64,000 bases of DNA from Takakia lepidozioides (lineage: Eukaryota; Streptophyta; Takakiopsida; Takakiales; Takakiaceae). Made by a program: the position numbers and the translations under genes. Within the stretch, counting starts at the first letter, position 1; every line of letters begins with the position of its first letter. The stretch spans positions 71,281,053-71,345,052 of the forward strand of contig CM060732.1 in the NCBI GenBank assembly GCA_030704615.1. Direction: 5' to 3'. Shown here piece by piece: positions 33,162 to 44,571 of this stretch. The notes under the pieces are model-generated. The model was not told where the DNA came from and made no database searches. It was given only the letters and a program-made list of their open reading frames with translations.

Positions 33162-33533
33162 AAGTTATCCGTTAAGTCCAGGGGATGCACGTTGAATTCG
33201 GCAAGATTTGATCAAAAGACAGGGTGGACAGGGTGGAAGTGGGCCCACAAAGTACAAGCCAGATAAAGAGGGGCCCAAACTCAAAATAGCAAGAAAAACC
33301 AGCCCAAACGTGTTTGATCCCGTCTTCCTCCGCGCGGCGCCCCGTGCTGAGACACATGGATGAGCCTGACGCGGGGCCATGCTCCCATCCTAACTGGCAC
33401 AAGGCCATGCCACTTTGTTCCTCTCTAGTCCCAGTTTACTCTAGTCCTGCCCATTTTACTGGACTGAACGGACAGGCTCAAATTGCCGGGATGGATCAAA
33501 AGGTCAAAGAGGGCAGAACTTAACGGATAACTT
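33162..33533. mobile_element. Stowaway-like MITE
   Basis: TAAAGTTATCCGTTAAGTCC at 33160-33179 is the reverse complement of 33516-33535 with one mismatch. Taking the outermost TA on each side as the target duplication leaves a 372-bp non-coding element with 18-bp inverted ends starting AAGTTATCCG. A TA duplication with short TIRs and no ORF fits Stowaway/Tc1-mariner MITEs. Confidence 0.65.
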
Positions 33534-34671
33534 TATTATCTGTCCTCTTTTTATCGTCTTTTCTCTTACCCCCTTAACCCCTAAAGGACGAGCCCATTTT
33601 TGGTGGGCCCATTCCAAAACCGAACATGCCCTCATGTTTGAGGCTATATCTGACATTTGACAAACATCCAGGGGACGAACCCTATGAAAGTAATCCTACC
33701 TACTTCAAGAACCTGCTGTAAAAATTTCAGTTGACCGTGTCATTACGAAGATTATAACAAAATGCAAGCTGTAAATGTTTACTGTGCTCTAGTTTTGGAG
33801 TGAAAAAATGGTTTGACCAAGCAATTGGCATGGTAAAATGAATTTTAGTGGGTTGGGGAGTCACTTGCTTCCCTTTGGTGATAACTACAACATGTCAATT
33901 TCCTAGTAAAATCTTCTTGGTAAATTTTCTGAGGTTTCAATTATCCCTCGGAAGTTCCTCAAAAACACTATGCTAGCATGTAACTGGCTGCCAATTCTCC
34001 CCGTTCATTGATGTGCACCATTTAGCTTCAGGGTTCACTTCCATCCACTGTCTTCCACAAAACTACACCTGGATGAAATATGGAGCGGGTTGATTCAGGT
34101 CGCCTCTTCCTTTAGGGGTTAATTTGCGGATATGTACACAACATCCTATGTGAAAATTGAGTTGGGTCCCAAAAATTAAAGAGTTTCGAGAAATTTCAGC
34201 TGCAATAATGCCCCAGGTTTGTGTCAGGTGTGAAGATTAGAGGGTGGTCCACGAATTAAAAAGCGGGGGCATGTAGTAAGCTACATAGCGATTTGAATAA
34301 ATATCCGTTGTTTAACCCCTAATGGATAACGCGAACCGTTTCGGGTCGCGTCAAAAATCAGAAATCGATTTGCCATGATGGGAAATCGTTGGATTACCTC
34401 GGATGAAACAACTTTCTGAATGAAAGTTGTGCGCCGTGACGTCACGCACCTGCCTGTCTTTATGGCACCCTAAAATAATAAAAACACTGCCATCAATAGT
34501 TTTTTTTTTTAGTGTGCAGGGGTACCCAATTCAGGGCTCTCCAGCAGCTTTGACCTACCGACGTGGCAGGATATGGGTGGCCTATACCATGAAAATTCAT
34601 TTTGCATGTAGATAGGTTAGAAAATTCATCTATGCATGTAGATAGGTTAGAATGCTTCCAATTTTTTTTAT
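33534..34671. other. Intergenic, no supported gene
   Basis: No coding or structural feature was recognised apart from a duplicated ATTCATYTWTGCATGTAGATAGGTTAG-like stretch near 34595-34650. Confidence 0.4.
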
Positions 34672-34789
34672 GGTAGTGAGATTCCACGCACAGAACAATG
34701 TGACGAGAGGAATTCACCTTGTGATGAAAATTTGGACACATTTGAGGCAGATTTGGGGTCAATTGTAATGGATGGTCTTTTTGACCCAC

Positions 34790-35354
34790 CTATTTTCCAA
34801 TACAAAACAACCCTCATGTGGTTTTGGAATTTTGGGCCAAGGTGCTGTACATGCCAGACAATTATGCTGGAGTGACGGGCCACTTGTTGTTGAGCATAGC
34901 CCCTCAAATAGGTGGGAGCCACTTCCACCCGATCCTCGTCACTCAACTTGGCCGCCCGAAAGTACTGCTCTAGCTCCAAGAGCCAGGTGTTGAGTGGCTT
35001 CCGATTTCGGACGCCCTCGAAGGTGTCGGGTTCCTTAGGCTTCACCTTAAACTTTGCCTTAGTGGAAGTGGCATTAGCCGCCTTCAACACGTCTTTCAAC
35101 GTTCCGCCAAACTACGCCAACAATCATTCTCAAAATGCTACTGGCATGGGAGACATCTGTTGGTTTGTCGGAGCTCTCAAGGATTCCTCGGATTCCGACT
35201 CCTCAAATTCCTCCCGTTCTTGAGCGGCCTCATTTTCAAAAGCATGCATCGCTTCCTCAAATGGCCGCTTCGGTGACACGTCGCCCCCATCGGGCTCACC
35301 AGGATCCTCATCTTTCGGGTCGTTCCGCTTTCACTTTGGCTTGCCTGACCCCAT
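34790..35354 (-). pseudogene. Gag fragment of another gypsy element
   Basis: On the minus strand, a short ATG-initiated start (35352-35354, MGSGKPK then stop) is followed in other frames by an acidic segment and, at about 34880-35099, by typical plant retrotransposon gag sequence: EPDTFEGVRNRKPLNTWLLE, LEQYFRAAKLSDEDRVEVA and YLRGYAQQQ. Downstream pol is missing; similarity stops near 34800. It is a dead, truncated element unrelated to the methyltransferase family. Confidence 0.7.
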
Positions 35355-35395
35355 GATGAGGCCGATCCCAAGGACGATCGCGTACTGAACTCTAA

Positions 35396-35407
35396 GCTCT
35401 GATACCA
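35396..35407 (-). other. Primer binding site (initiator-Met tRNA type)
   Basis: The minus strand reads TGGTATCAGAGC, the classic plant LTR-retrotransposon primer site complementary to the 3' end of initiator-Met tRNA, located about 40 bp before the gag start. Confidence 0.8.
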
Positions 35408-35408
35408 A

Positions 35409-35930
35409 GTATCGCGCACCTCACTTCAGTAAGCTCTCCTTCAAGTCATAGTTACTCGCTTTGATGCGCGCGCCTAACTCCCAACCTGGCCGCCGGGCCA
35501 ACTCGGAGCTTCGGCTGCTCATCGGGATATAACGGTCCTCCTTTACTCTTCCAAAAGACCCTCCACCAATTTGGGCTTAGTGGAAATCCCCTTTGGTAGA
35601 TGGCAGTCCGGATTAGCTCCCCACTCCTTGGTCGCTTTCCGGCTCGCTCGCTTACTCACTAGTTTTTAGTCACCAACGGGCTTGCACCGTTCTCGGGGTT
35701 ACTACTCCCTATATATACTTCTGTGATTGTCCGCGGGGGTTTCACAAACAACCATGTCATTTTATGGCGAACCACCACGAAGACCCTCGATTCCCGGTGA
35801 TGAGTCGCGGTGAGTCTTGGCCCACCCACCACGGCCTCATTGGACCGTGATGTCTCCCAAGACTCTCCCACGACTCCCCCCACAAGGTCTCCGCCCCATG
35901 GTGAATCATATGTCACCCCCACTAAGTCCA
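35409..35930 (-). repeat. 5' LTR of the gypsy remnant (approximate)
   Basis: Sequence directly upstream of the primer site in the minus orientation. It contains a TATA box (CTATATATAC on the plus strand near 35708) about 300 bp from the LTR end. The outer border is not determined and no partner LTR is present. Confidence 0.5.
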
Positions 35931-38900
35931 GCTAAGCTACCACCACCCCTTGTGGAGCCACCCCCCACCGCAACCCGGTGAAATATGCATCCCAAGTCAT
36001 TTAAAAAGTAAATCATCTTACGTCTATTAAAATGACAATAAAATAAAGTTGGATTTGGTGGGGTGAGGCAGATTGTAGTTGCAGATGTGAACCGGTTGTT
36101 ATGTAAGTAGGCTGCCAAGGAAAATGAGGGCTACTCCAAAGGAATCCCTAGATATACGCCACCATCTCGATAGGCTAGCCGGTTCCGTCAGTTGGTACAA
36201 AATAGATATCATTGCACCTACATAGATTACGAGGGCGAGATCTCCAGACGGCACAAGTCGGTAGGATTTGGCGGGGACCCGCATCTGGCTAGCAATGCCA
36301 GACTAAGCACTCATTACTCAAAGAAAAGAGGAATTCATTAAAAACCACCATTCCGAGTCATTATGTATCATGCCGACGTGGTTTCTTCTTTTAATGTCTG
36401 GTTTCTTTCTTTGTCTACCGATATGTCTAAAAGGTGCTGCTAATTGGGGCTGCCGTCTCTCATGCTTGCATCTGGCGTTATCTTGCGTGTCGATAAATTT
36501 GTCACTTATTTTAGGGATCATCTAGTAATTGTTTATGTTTGTGCTCTAGCATCTCGGTTTCGCGACAATTCTAGTACTACTCTCTTACTTTGTGCTTTTA
36601 TGTTAATGCATTGCTTTCTAGTTCTCTTCTAGATTATTATAAAGGCTTCAATATTGGAGTGATTGTCTAGTCAAACTGTGAAGAAGCTAAGAGTGCATAG
36701 AGAGACCTGTCCATTGATCAGTTGGAGGTAATGAAGCATGTTTGGAACTTCTGTCAATTCGAATCAAGTCCGAATACAAGACTATTGAATTGGTAAGTCA
36801 TATCATTCTATGTCACATTGTGTAAGCTGGAAGTATTGGTTAATTGGTTGGTTTGAAGGATTCCGCTCATGTCCTCTAAGACTCTCATTTGTATCACATA
36901 ACACCACCAATCAATTTTTGGTGAGAGTGAAGATGTGTGGTTTTTTTTTCACACACGAGCGCAGAGCTGCCTAACATCTCAGAGATGCAGCCTCAGCAGA
37001 CAAGACGTTTGTCGTTGGCTCGTTTGTGTTTGTTCTTGAGGACGCCTCCCTTAGTGTTGATGAAAATTGACCATGTGCTCTTTCTTCTCTTGATATCGTT
37101 TGTCATATTCTCTGTTCTATGAACGGTTTGGGTCCTACTCTAATTTCTTAAGAGGTGTAAACGTACATCCATGAAGGACTTCCAAAGGAGCTAAAAAATG
37201 ACCACTGTACCAATCAAGAAGAAATCCGTTGCAATTTTATTTTTTAATGATACCAAGGATGAATTCTTAGGAAGCCATGATCCTAGCTTGGAACTAAATT
37301 TCAAAAGTGAAAGGAAGTTGGATCCGTGACTATGATGTCATACTAGCCTACTTAGATAAAAGTCAATTATGGATCTAAGCAAAGCTGGATTTAATAGCAA
37401 AAATATAATAGGTGTCCACCAAGACATATAGAGCAGAGAGTGAGTTTTAAGGGCAAGAAAAGAATGTGGGAATAACTAACAGGTCGGCTTAGGCGTTATT
37501 AGTTGTTTGAGCATTTGCTATAAATGTAACATTGTGAATGTGTTGGTTGTAGGTTTCTGTAAGATATTCTAGAAAAACGTTGAACATTTATACATCCATG
37601 CACAAAGGGCTAGCACCATCATTGGAGTGCTAATAACTAGGGCAGGTAAGGCCTCAACTATCACTCCTAGTTCCTCCAACTCATGTGTATAACATTATTA
37701 ATTTGGTGATTTGCAAGGAGTCTGTCAAGTTTTTTTAGTATGTTTTCTCTTTAATACACTGGGTGTTGTAAGGGAATATATTTTGGAGGTGTAATTTGTT
37801 CTTCTCAATAGGAAGAGTTGTTGCATATCATTGGAAAGAACGATTAGTAATCTAAACTCCAATGTGTTACAATGCAATGACCAGCTCAAATATATTCACC
37901 TGCTCAATATGACCATCCAATATTCACCTGAATATGAATATATGATCAGCTATATATTCACCTGATGACCAGGTATCAATATGACCACATGGGCCATGGG
38001 CAATGCTTTAGGACGGTGAGAGGTTATACCACCAAGTTTGTGTCCGTCACTGTGCATCATTTTTGTAGGTGGAGAGCCCAGCTGCGGGGATCGGACTCTG
38101 CAAATTAATTCATCAAAGATGAATCTAGCATGTTTGGTTGCATGCACTGCCATGGAGGGCTCTACGCACTCCTTCCGCATGAAAGACTCTTTTCAGATCC
38201 GTTCGATTTTTGTTGACATAAAAGATGGTGCATGTGGGATGAACAATTGCTGTTGGGCCAAACATCCCGAATCCACCCCAATAGAAACAACAGATGTGGT
38301 GGATGTCTGCAAGGATGCTCCGGCTATCTCCGATACAAATCATGCACCTCGGCTGACACGGTGCCACGCCGTTCGCAGGAATTGTAGCGTCTTTAAGAAC
38401 TGGACATTTGAGGAGGTTGAAATTGCATGACGGCAACAGTTGTTCTAAGTTTAGTTGAGTACTAAGTGCTTATAGATGTTGTGTATTTATTACCTCTTTC
38501 TAGTCTGGGCAATGATCTCTCTTGGAGTACAATGTTCATTTTCTTAGTCAAGGTTGTGATACTTCGCTTGGATGTCCATATTGGGAATGTTCCACCCATA
38601 CTGTCATCTTTGGAGAAGGTGTGGCAAAGCCTTAAAGTCGACTTAAATAACATGTTTTCAGCCTTCACCTCAAATGCTAGGCTTGCTTACTATTTTGTTA
38701 GGATAATATCATGTATTTCCTTATGCGCTCTAGAGTTGTGCTAATATGTAATTTACATTAGTACTTATTTATCATTAGTGTATATGTACATAATATGAAT
38801 GCAATGTTTGTATGTAGTTGGAAATAACAACAATTCTATGGGCAATGCCACCAAGTTGTATCTTGTACTTAATATATAATGCATCTAACTTATGTTTACA

Positions 38901-39319
38901 ATCATGTCTTCTAAAGTGCGTAACTTATACCAAGGAACGGACAATCACAGTGTGCGGCCGGTGGTGTGAACATTGAATCTTCCACACTTTGGACTCTTGA
39001 TTTTTTATATTATCGTAGCAAAATGTGTCAACATTAGTTATAAACAAGGCAATGGTTCTAGCTCATGAACTAGGTGTATTTCATTATTTGCAATATTCTA
39101 CAGCTTTGCATTTTGGTAGCTTCTATTTGTTGATTGTCAAATCTCATATGTTATGGTTGGTTGTCTATTAATTATTGGAAGTCTCATTTCCAAGCTGTCA
39201 ACTAGTATAGTGATGAGGCCCAAGGAGAATACCCTAATTAAATTGATTTTGGGAATACAAATATAGGATGAGGACATTAGTAGGTCCATCAATGAATTTC
39301 AATGGATACTTGAACCATT
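35931..39319. other. Intergenic, A/T-rich, no supported gene
   Basis: A 130-residue open frame at 38038-38430 (+) has no recognisable domain and an equally long frame opposite it; probably chance or an old transposon relic. No tRNA, LTR or inverted-repeat element was identified. Confidence 0.4.
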
Positions 39320-39667
39320 TGTCATGGTTTTGTTTGTGATTAGTTAGAAATAGTTATTTCTAACTAATTAGGACATTATACATTTATATTTGTATTTTGT
39401 TGGCATTGGGACTTCATTTGGTTCCATGTGCCAAGTGAGGTGGCGAACCTCACTTGGGACGTGGGGAGGTTATCTCCATGTGAGACGTAGGCAGGCTCGT
39501 CTTCTTCTAGTCGAGCCTCCCGAGGCCTCTCTCGCCACCATAGCTCTAGTACTTGAGATGGAGAGTGGGTGAGGTCTGTATGGTGAAGTCCTTTAGCAAA
39601 TGTGCCATTGGCTTGACTTATATAACGTGATAGAGTGGTTTCTTCTCTTTTCACCATTTCCGTATCA
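39320..39667 (+). repeat. 5' LTR of gypsy copy 2
   Basis: 348 bp, TGTCATGG to CCGTATCA, nearly identical to 49735-50082. It contains an inverted-repeat block (TTAGTTAGAAATAG / TATTTCTAACTAA) near its start and TATATAA near 39619 as a possible TATA box. Confidence 0.9.
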
Positions 39668-40394
39668 CTAGAAGAAGACCTGCTTACATCTATGAGTGCA
39701 AGGTGTTAGCATAGTTAACACTTGTGTGTGGAAGAGAGTTTGATAGATAGCTCTTAAGTTACAAGGTGTTGCAGGGTTTGCAAGAAGAAAGCATTGTGGT
39801 GTTTATGTACAAGAGGAGGTCTTCAAGGAGAGCCCCATTGAAAAGTTTGAGAGCTTGTGAAAAAACTCTTGTTCTGCAAGTGTTGCAGGGTTTGAGGACT
39901 TCAAGAAGAGCTCGGGTGTTAAGGAAGCAAGCGGTGCATGTGTGGAACATGGTTTCAGCTTGTGGGAGTCTTCAACTTCAAGCTTAGAAGAGCTATGAGT
40001 GGAGGTAGACATCTGATTTCTCTTTGGGGCAGAATAGTGTATTTGTAGAGCATGCTTTGAGTTGGGGTTTCAATCCCAAGCTTGGGAAGAGCATGTCTAT
40101 GGAAGTGGCAAGTGCAGGGCTGGATTATGAGCTCTAAGAGGTGCACTATGGCCATGGAAGGAAGCACTATGAGTGCATGCGATGGCTAAAAGATGGTATG
40201 TCATAGAAAGCTCAATAACTTGTTCTACACTTGTTTCAATAAGTTCTATAGAGAAAGAGAGCTTGTTGTGTGGCAAATAGCTTGCTCAGGGAGTTAGAGG
40301 CACTCTTGGTGGTCTATTGATGCTCAAGAAACCAAGAACAACACCTCTGGTTGCTCCATAGAAGCCATAGCTCGTTGCAGCAATCGCAGAGGCA

Positions 40395-40495
40395 AAGCGG
40401 CGCAAACCCTTGGAAACGCTTGGAAACGTGTGAGAACGCTTGGGAACTCCTTGCGAACTCGTGGGAACGCATAGGAACGCATGGGAACATTGCCC
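40395..40495. repeat. Short tandem repeat, GGGAACGC-type unit
   Basis: About nine copies of a 10-12 bp unit of the form TTGGGAACGC/GTGGGAACGCA lie in tandem. Confidence 0.6.
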
Positions 40496-40523
40496 TAGAG
40501 TTGGGAGCACCACCATTGTCCAA

Positions 40524-40880
40524 TCGGATGAACTATTGAGCCAATGGATAAAAATCGGCGCTCCTGGATGAGAATCGGTTGCAGTGGATGAAACTACGCC
40601 AGAGGATGAAATCTTGTCAGCGGATGAACTATCGCGCTATCGGATGAAAAAGACGGATGAAACTGCGTCAGCGGATGAAATCGTGGCAGCGGATGAACTA
40701 TCGTGCCATGGATGAAAAATCACGGCGACGGATGAAACTGCGCCAGCGGATGAAATATAGGACCAGTGGATGAAATATCGCACCGACGGATGAAGTATCG
40801 GACCTGCGGATGAGAAATCGCGGTTTTTGATGAAATTTGGTCAGTGACGGATGAAAAATCGACTGACTATGGATATTTTT
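40524..40880. repeat. Minisatellite, 18-21 bp unit, about 18 copies
   Basis: The unit is roughly GGATGAAATATCGCRCCRGC, varying after the invariant GGATGAA. It lies in the untranslated leader, directly after the GGGAACGC array and before the 60-bp array. Confidence 0.85.
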
Positions 40881-41485
40881 GGAGCCTTCTGGGGCCTGCT
40901 TTGAGGACTATTTGGGTCTATTGAGGCCAATATCTTGCAGGTATTGGGGCCTGCTTGAGGACTGTTTGGGGTCTATTGAGGCCAATATTTTACAGATATT
41001 GGGGCTTGCTTGAGGACTATTTGGAGTCTATTGAAGCCAATATCTTGCAGGTTTGTGGAGCCTGCTTGGGGCTGTTTGAAGGACTATTTGAGGTCCTTCG
41101 AGGCCAATGTTTTGCAGGCCTGTGGAGCCTTGTGAGGGCTGGTTGGAGGACGATTGGAGGTCCTTGGAGGCCCATATTGGGCGGATTTATGAAACTTTCT
41201 AAGAGCTCTTTGGGGGACTATTGGAGGTCCTTGGAGGCCAATACTTGGCAGATTTGAGGAGCTTCTTAAGGGCTGTTGGGGACTATTGGAGGTTTTGGAG
41301 GCCAATACTTGGCAGATTTGAGGAGCTTCTGTTGGAGGACGGTCCTTGGAGGCCAATACTTGGCAGATTTGAGGAGCTTCTTGAGGGCTGTTTGGAGGAC
41401 TCTTGGAGGCCATATTGGGCAGGCTTGTGGAGCCATTGTGAGGGCTGGTTGGAGACCTTGGAGGCCACTAATTGGCGGGCGCCTA
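40881..41485. repeat. Minisatellite, about 60-70 bp unit, 9-10 copies
   Basis: Each unit contains GAGGACTATTKGAGGTC, then TTGGAGGCCAATA and TTGGCAGATTTGAGGAGC variants. The array opens frames by chance in several phases; these are not treated as genes. Confidence 0.85.
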
Positions 41486-42242
41486 GGGCCTTTGGTGGAC
41501 TGTTTAGAGTCCAAGTTTGCAAACTTCTTGAACCTCGGTGGGTCTATGTGAGGGGCTGATTGAGGGCAGATTTCAGAAGTTCATGGCAATAATTTGAGGA
41601 CTCTTGAGAGTTATTTGAGAGGTTCTTTAAGGATAGTCTTATCTATTGCTTGAGCAAGAGTGAGTGTGAAGATATGGGGAGTAATGGGATGAGAGCATTC
41701 TGGGCTTAGAGATTGCTTTAGCTTCTCTTCTCTATAGTCTTCCATCATTCTTGTAGGCCAAAGCTTTTCCGTAAGTGGAGGCAGAGCTAGTTTGGATAGA
41801 GACGTGACAATTTTGCAGGTTTATTGAAGCCGCAAGGAGATCGATTGATTTAAGCTGTGGGAGGTGTTGTTGTTTGAGTTTCCTGTGTTTGGATCCTCCT
41901 CCCACACATGCATGCTTGACTGTGCGCCATGCTAGTTTGGTTTGGGCGCTTGCTTTTATAGGTGGTTGTGCCGGAAATATTGTGGCCGGCCAATCCTAGA
42001 GTGCTGTCGGTGGTGAGGCTGGGGTGATGACCAATAGACCATCATTGTTTCTCTTATGGTGAGGCTGGGTTGATGACCAGCAGACCATAGGAGTACCTGC
42101 GGTGGATGCAGGTGCAGGTGCAGGTTCATAATATGAACCTAGTATTCCAAACCATAAGCCGCAACATGTTCTCTACCCGGTTACCTTGTGGAAAGGGGGA
42201 TTAGAGACAGGTTGATAGCCGGTTTGAGTGTGAGTTTTCATC

Positions 42243-43542
42243 ATGGAGGTGCCACCAGTTGCTGAGGAGAGTGCCGGTACGAGCACCAGCGATACTAGTG
42301 GGTATACAAGACGAGGTGTGCGGTTTAGGCCACCTTCACCTTCAGTGTCTTCTGAGGAAGGTTCAGACTCAGAGTTAGGAGGATTCTCGCCGAGGGTGCA
42401 AGCATTTCCGTGCCATTGTTGTGGGATACGATGGAGGAAATGTATGGAGCTACCAAGGGGCCACGTCGGTACTCGGGAGCTGTGGGCACCATCGAGCTTG
42501 ATGATTTCATACAGGAGTTTGATAGTTGGTGTGATTTGCAGCAGATGCGCAATCCACAACTGTTTACGCCTTTTATGGCGTGGAAGGGGCTGTTTCAGCA
42601 CCTTGAGGGGCCGCCTATGGATGACTACCATGAGTTTAGGCGGGGAAATGAGGTGGAGATTGAGGAGTGGCGACAATATTGGTCACCTGACTATGTCTCC
42701 ATCACTAGAGGCACAAGGGCAGCGGCGATACCAGCAGCTACACCAACATCCCCAACTGCAAGCACTAGTAGTGGGACAAGTAAAGATGGAGCTGGGAAAT
42801 CCACTCAAGCTCCTGCTGTAGCACCAGCACTCGTGCCTGCCTTTAACCCAGTTGTGGAGTTCTTCGAGGAGTTGAGGAGAAACTACCAGGGGATAAGGAC
42901 GGAGAAATTGCGGAGCTTGCAAGAGTTCCAGCGCAAGCCTACTGAGAGTTTGATGGAGGTTTACACGCACATGAGGCGATTGATAAATGTAACCCAAGGG
43001 GTTACGGAAGCTCAAGCAGTCCAATTCTGGTATGGGATATTGGACAAGGAGCTGAGGAGAAGGGTGCGGGATGCAACTCTCCTACAAGTGGACCAACCCA
43101 CCTTAGCAAACGTGTTTTTGCTGGCAGAGCGGATAGAGCTCAATATGGTGGAGGAGCGAGTGTCATGGTGGGGTTTGGTAAGGAGACACAACGAAGTGGG
43201 GCTCCTAGCCAACAACAACCACTACCCCAACGTGCTCAAGGCAACAAGGGGGCTCAGGCGAAGCCCAGGGAAGGACAGAGAGGATCTCAATTGCAGAGGT
43301 CATTTCCTTCATTCTCAGGCCAACAACAGTCGGGTGTGACATGTTGGGATTGTGGAGGACCCCATGTTAAGAGAGATTGCCCGGAGAGAGGCAAAGGGCC
43401 GACACAGGCACAGCCTACACAACTACAGTGTGGGCATTGTGGCAAGTATGGGCATGAAGAGGCCCATTGTTATGACTTGCATCTTGAGCTACGGCCAGGC
43501 AGTTCCAAGGGAACAATGGTGGCCGAGGACGAGGCAATGTAG
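42243..43542 (+). pseudogene. Gag of gypsy copy 2 with two CCHC zinc knuckles
   Basis: Starts at ATG 42243 (MEVPPVAEESAGTS...). A frame change near 42405 leads into EEMYGATKGPRRYSGAVGTI, the capsid-like core (VEFFEELRRNYQGIRTEKLR; LINVTQGVTEAQAVQFWYGI), and a second change near 43162 into the nucleocapsid with intact knuckles CWDCGGPHVKRDC and CGHCGKYGHEEAHC. Gag packages the RNA and assembles particles. It is flanked by the leader and the protease. Confidence 0.8.
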
Positions 43543-43760
43543 TCCAGAGAGGTAGAGGAGGTAGAGGTCGTGGTGGAGGTCGTAACCAAAACCAATGAGC
43601 ACAAGGTCAAGGTCAAGGTCAAGGTCATGACCAAGACATGGTGGATAGGCTTGCCCAGCTAGAGCAACGTCTTGCTGCCATGGCCACTACTAATGTGGCG
43701 TATTTTGATCCACAAAAGGGGGAAGCAAGTTGACAGACAAGGCTTCCACAGTCTTTCACA

Positions 43761-44571
43761 TTGGCTGAGACAGTGCCAACTATGCCATCGATGGTACCCG
43801 CTCGCCCAAGTGTGTCAGAGGTAGAGCCACGAGTACCAGTGGGGAGAGTTGGTGTGGCTCGGGAAATGCCAATGGGTGGTGCTGCAAAGCAGGGTGCACC
43901 AGTACATTGTTGGGGGCGGCTACGGTTTGCCAAGCTCCATTGTTTTCTGCGATGACCATTGCAATGCCGAGGATTCGGCAGCTGCTGTGTTCAGACTAGC
44001 AGCTAGACTCTGTGAGAGTGGTGATGCATCGGCACTATCTGCGGGGATAGCGGATAATGTGCAGTGCATGGATGTCATGGACTCAAGGGTGAAGACAACC
44101 ACAGCTGCACCATGGCAAGCGGCAGCTGCAAGGTTGCAGGAGTTGTCAGCTAGACCAGCCATTGAGCATAGTATGGTGACTTCTGGGGTAGTCCTGGTGG
44201 ACAATCATGATGGTGTGTTTCAGTTGGGTGGCCCAGCCGGGAGGAGGTATAGGCCACTACGGGTCTTGTTGGACTCGGGAGCACAGCCATTGATGTTGGG
44301 AAGAGCAACAATTGTAGGCTTAGGCCTTACAGAGGCAGATTTGGAGCCTTGCCTTTTCCAAATTCAAACATCTTTGGGTGGTTCAGAGAAGACACGAGGG
44401 ATTACATGTCATGAGCTCTTCATTCGATTGCAGCCAGATCATCCTACAGATGGCTCAGTCATGAGCGCTAAAGCCATTGTTACGGACGCGATGTCCATGA
44501 GCTTGTTGGTGGGCTGTGTTATACCCCATGGACTTTACTTTGGACTTTGGGGAGGAAACGGCGTCCTATAG
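43761..44571 (+). pseudogene. Spacer and retropepsin-like protease of gypsy copy 2
   Basis: The frame at 43849-44571 holds RVLLDSGAQPLMLGRATIVG with the D-S-G active site (near 44269) and GLGLTEADLEPCLFQIQTSL. Upstream is an Ala/Pro/Val-rich spacer in a different frame. The protease frame overlaps the next frame (from 44516), which carries the methyltransferase, by about 50 bp; in an intact element these were presumably one polyprotein. Confidence 0.7.

Larger units (their letters stand above)
39668..42242 (+). other. Leader of gypsy copy 2 with three minisatellites
   Basis: A 2.6-kb untranslated leader between LTR and gag. Apart from the tandem arrays listed separately it is collinear in parts with the copy 1 leader (for example 41690-41800 and 42095-42180). 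Confidence 0.6.

Noticed and set aside
38038-38430. 130-codon hypothetical gene
   Set aside because: Opposite-strand frame is equally open, no domain, no splice or promoter support in an A/T-rich intergenic region.
41084-41559. Overlapping frames of 79-112 codons on both strands
   Set aside because: They are products of the 60-70 bp minisatellite and exist in several phases with no family resemblance.
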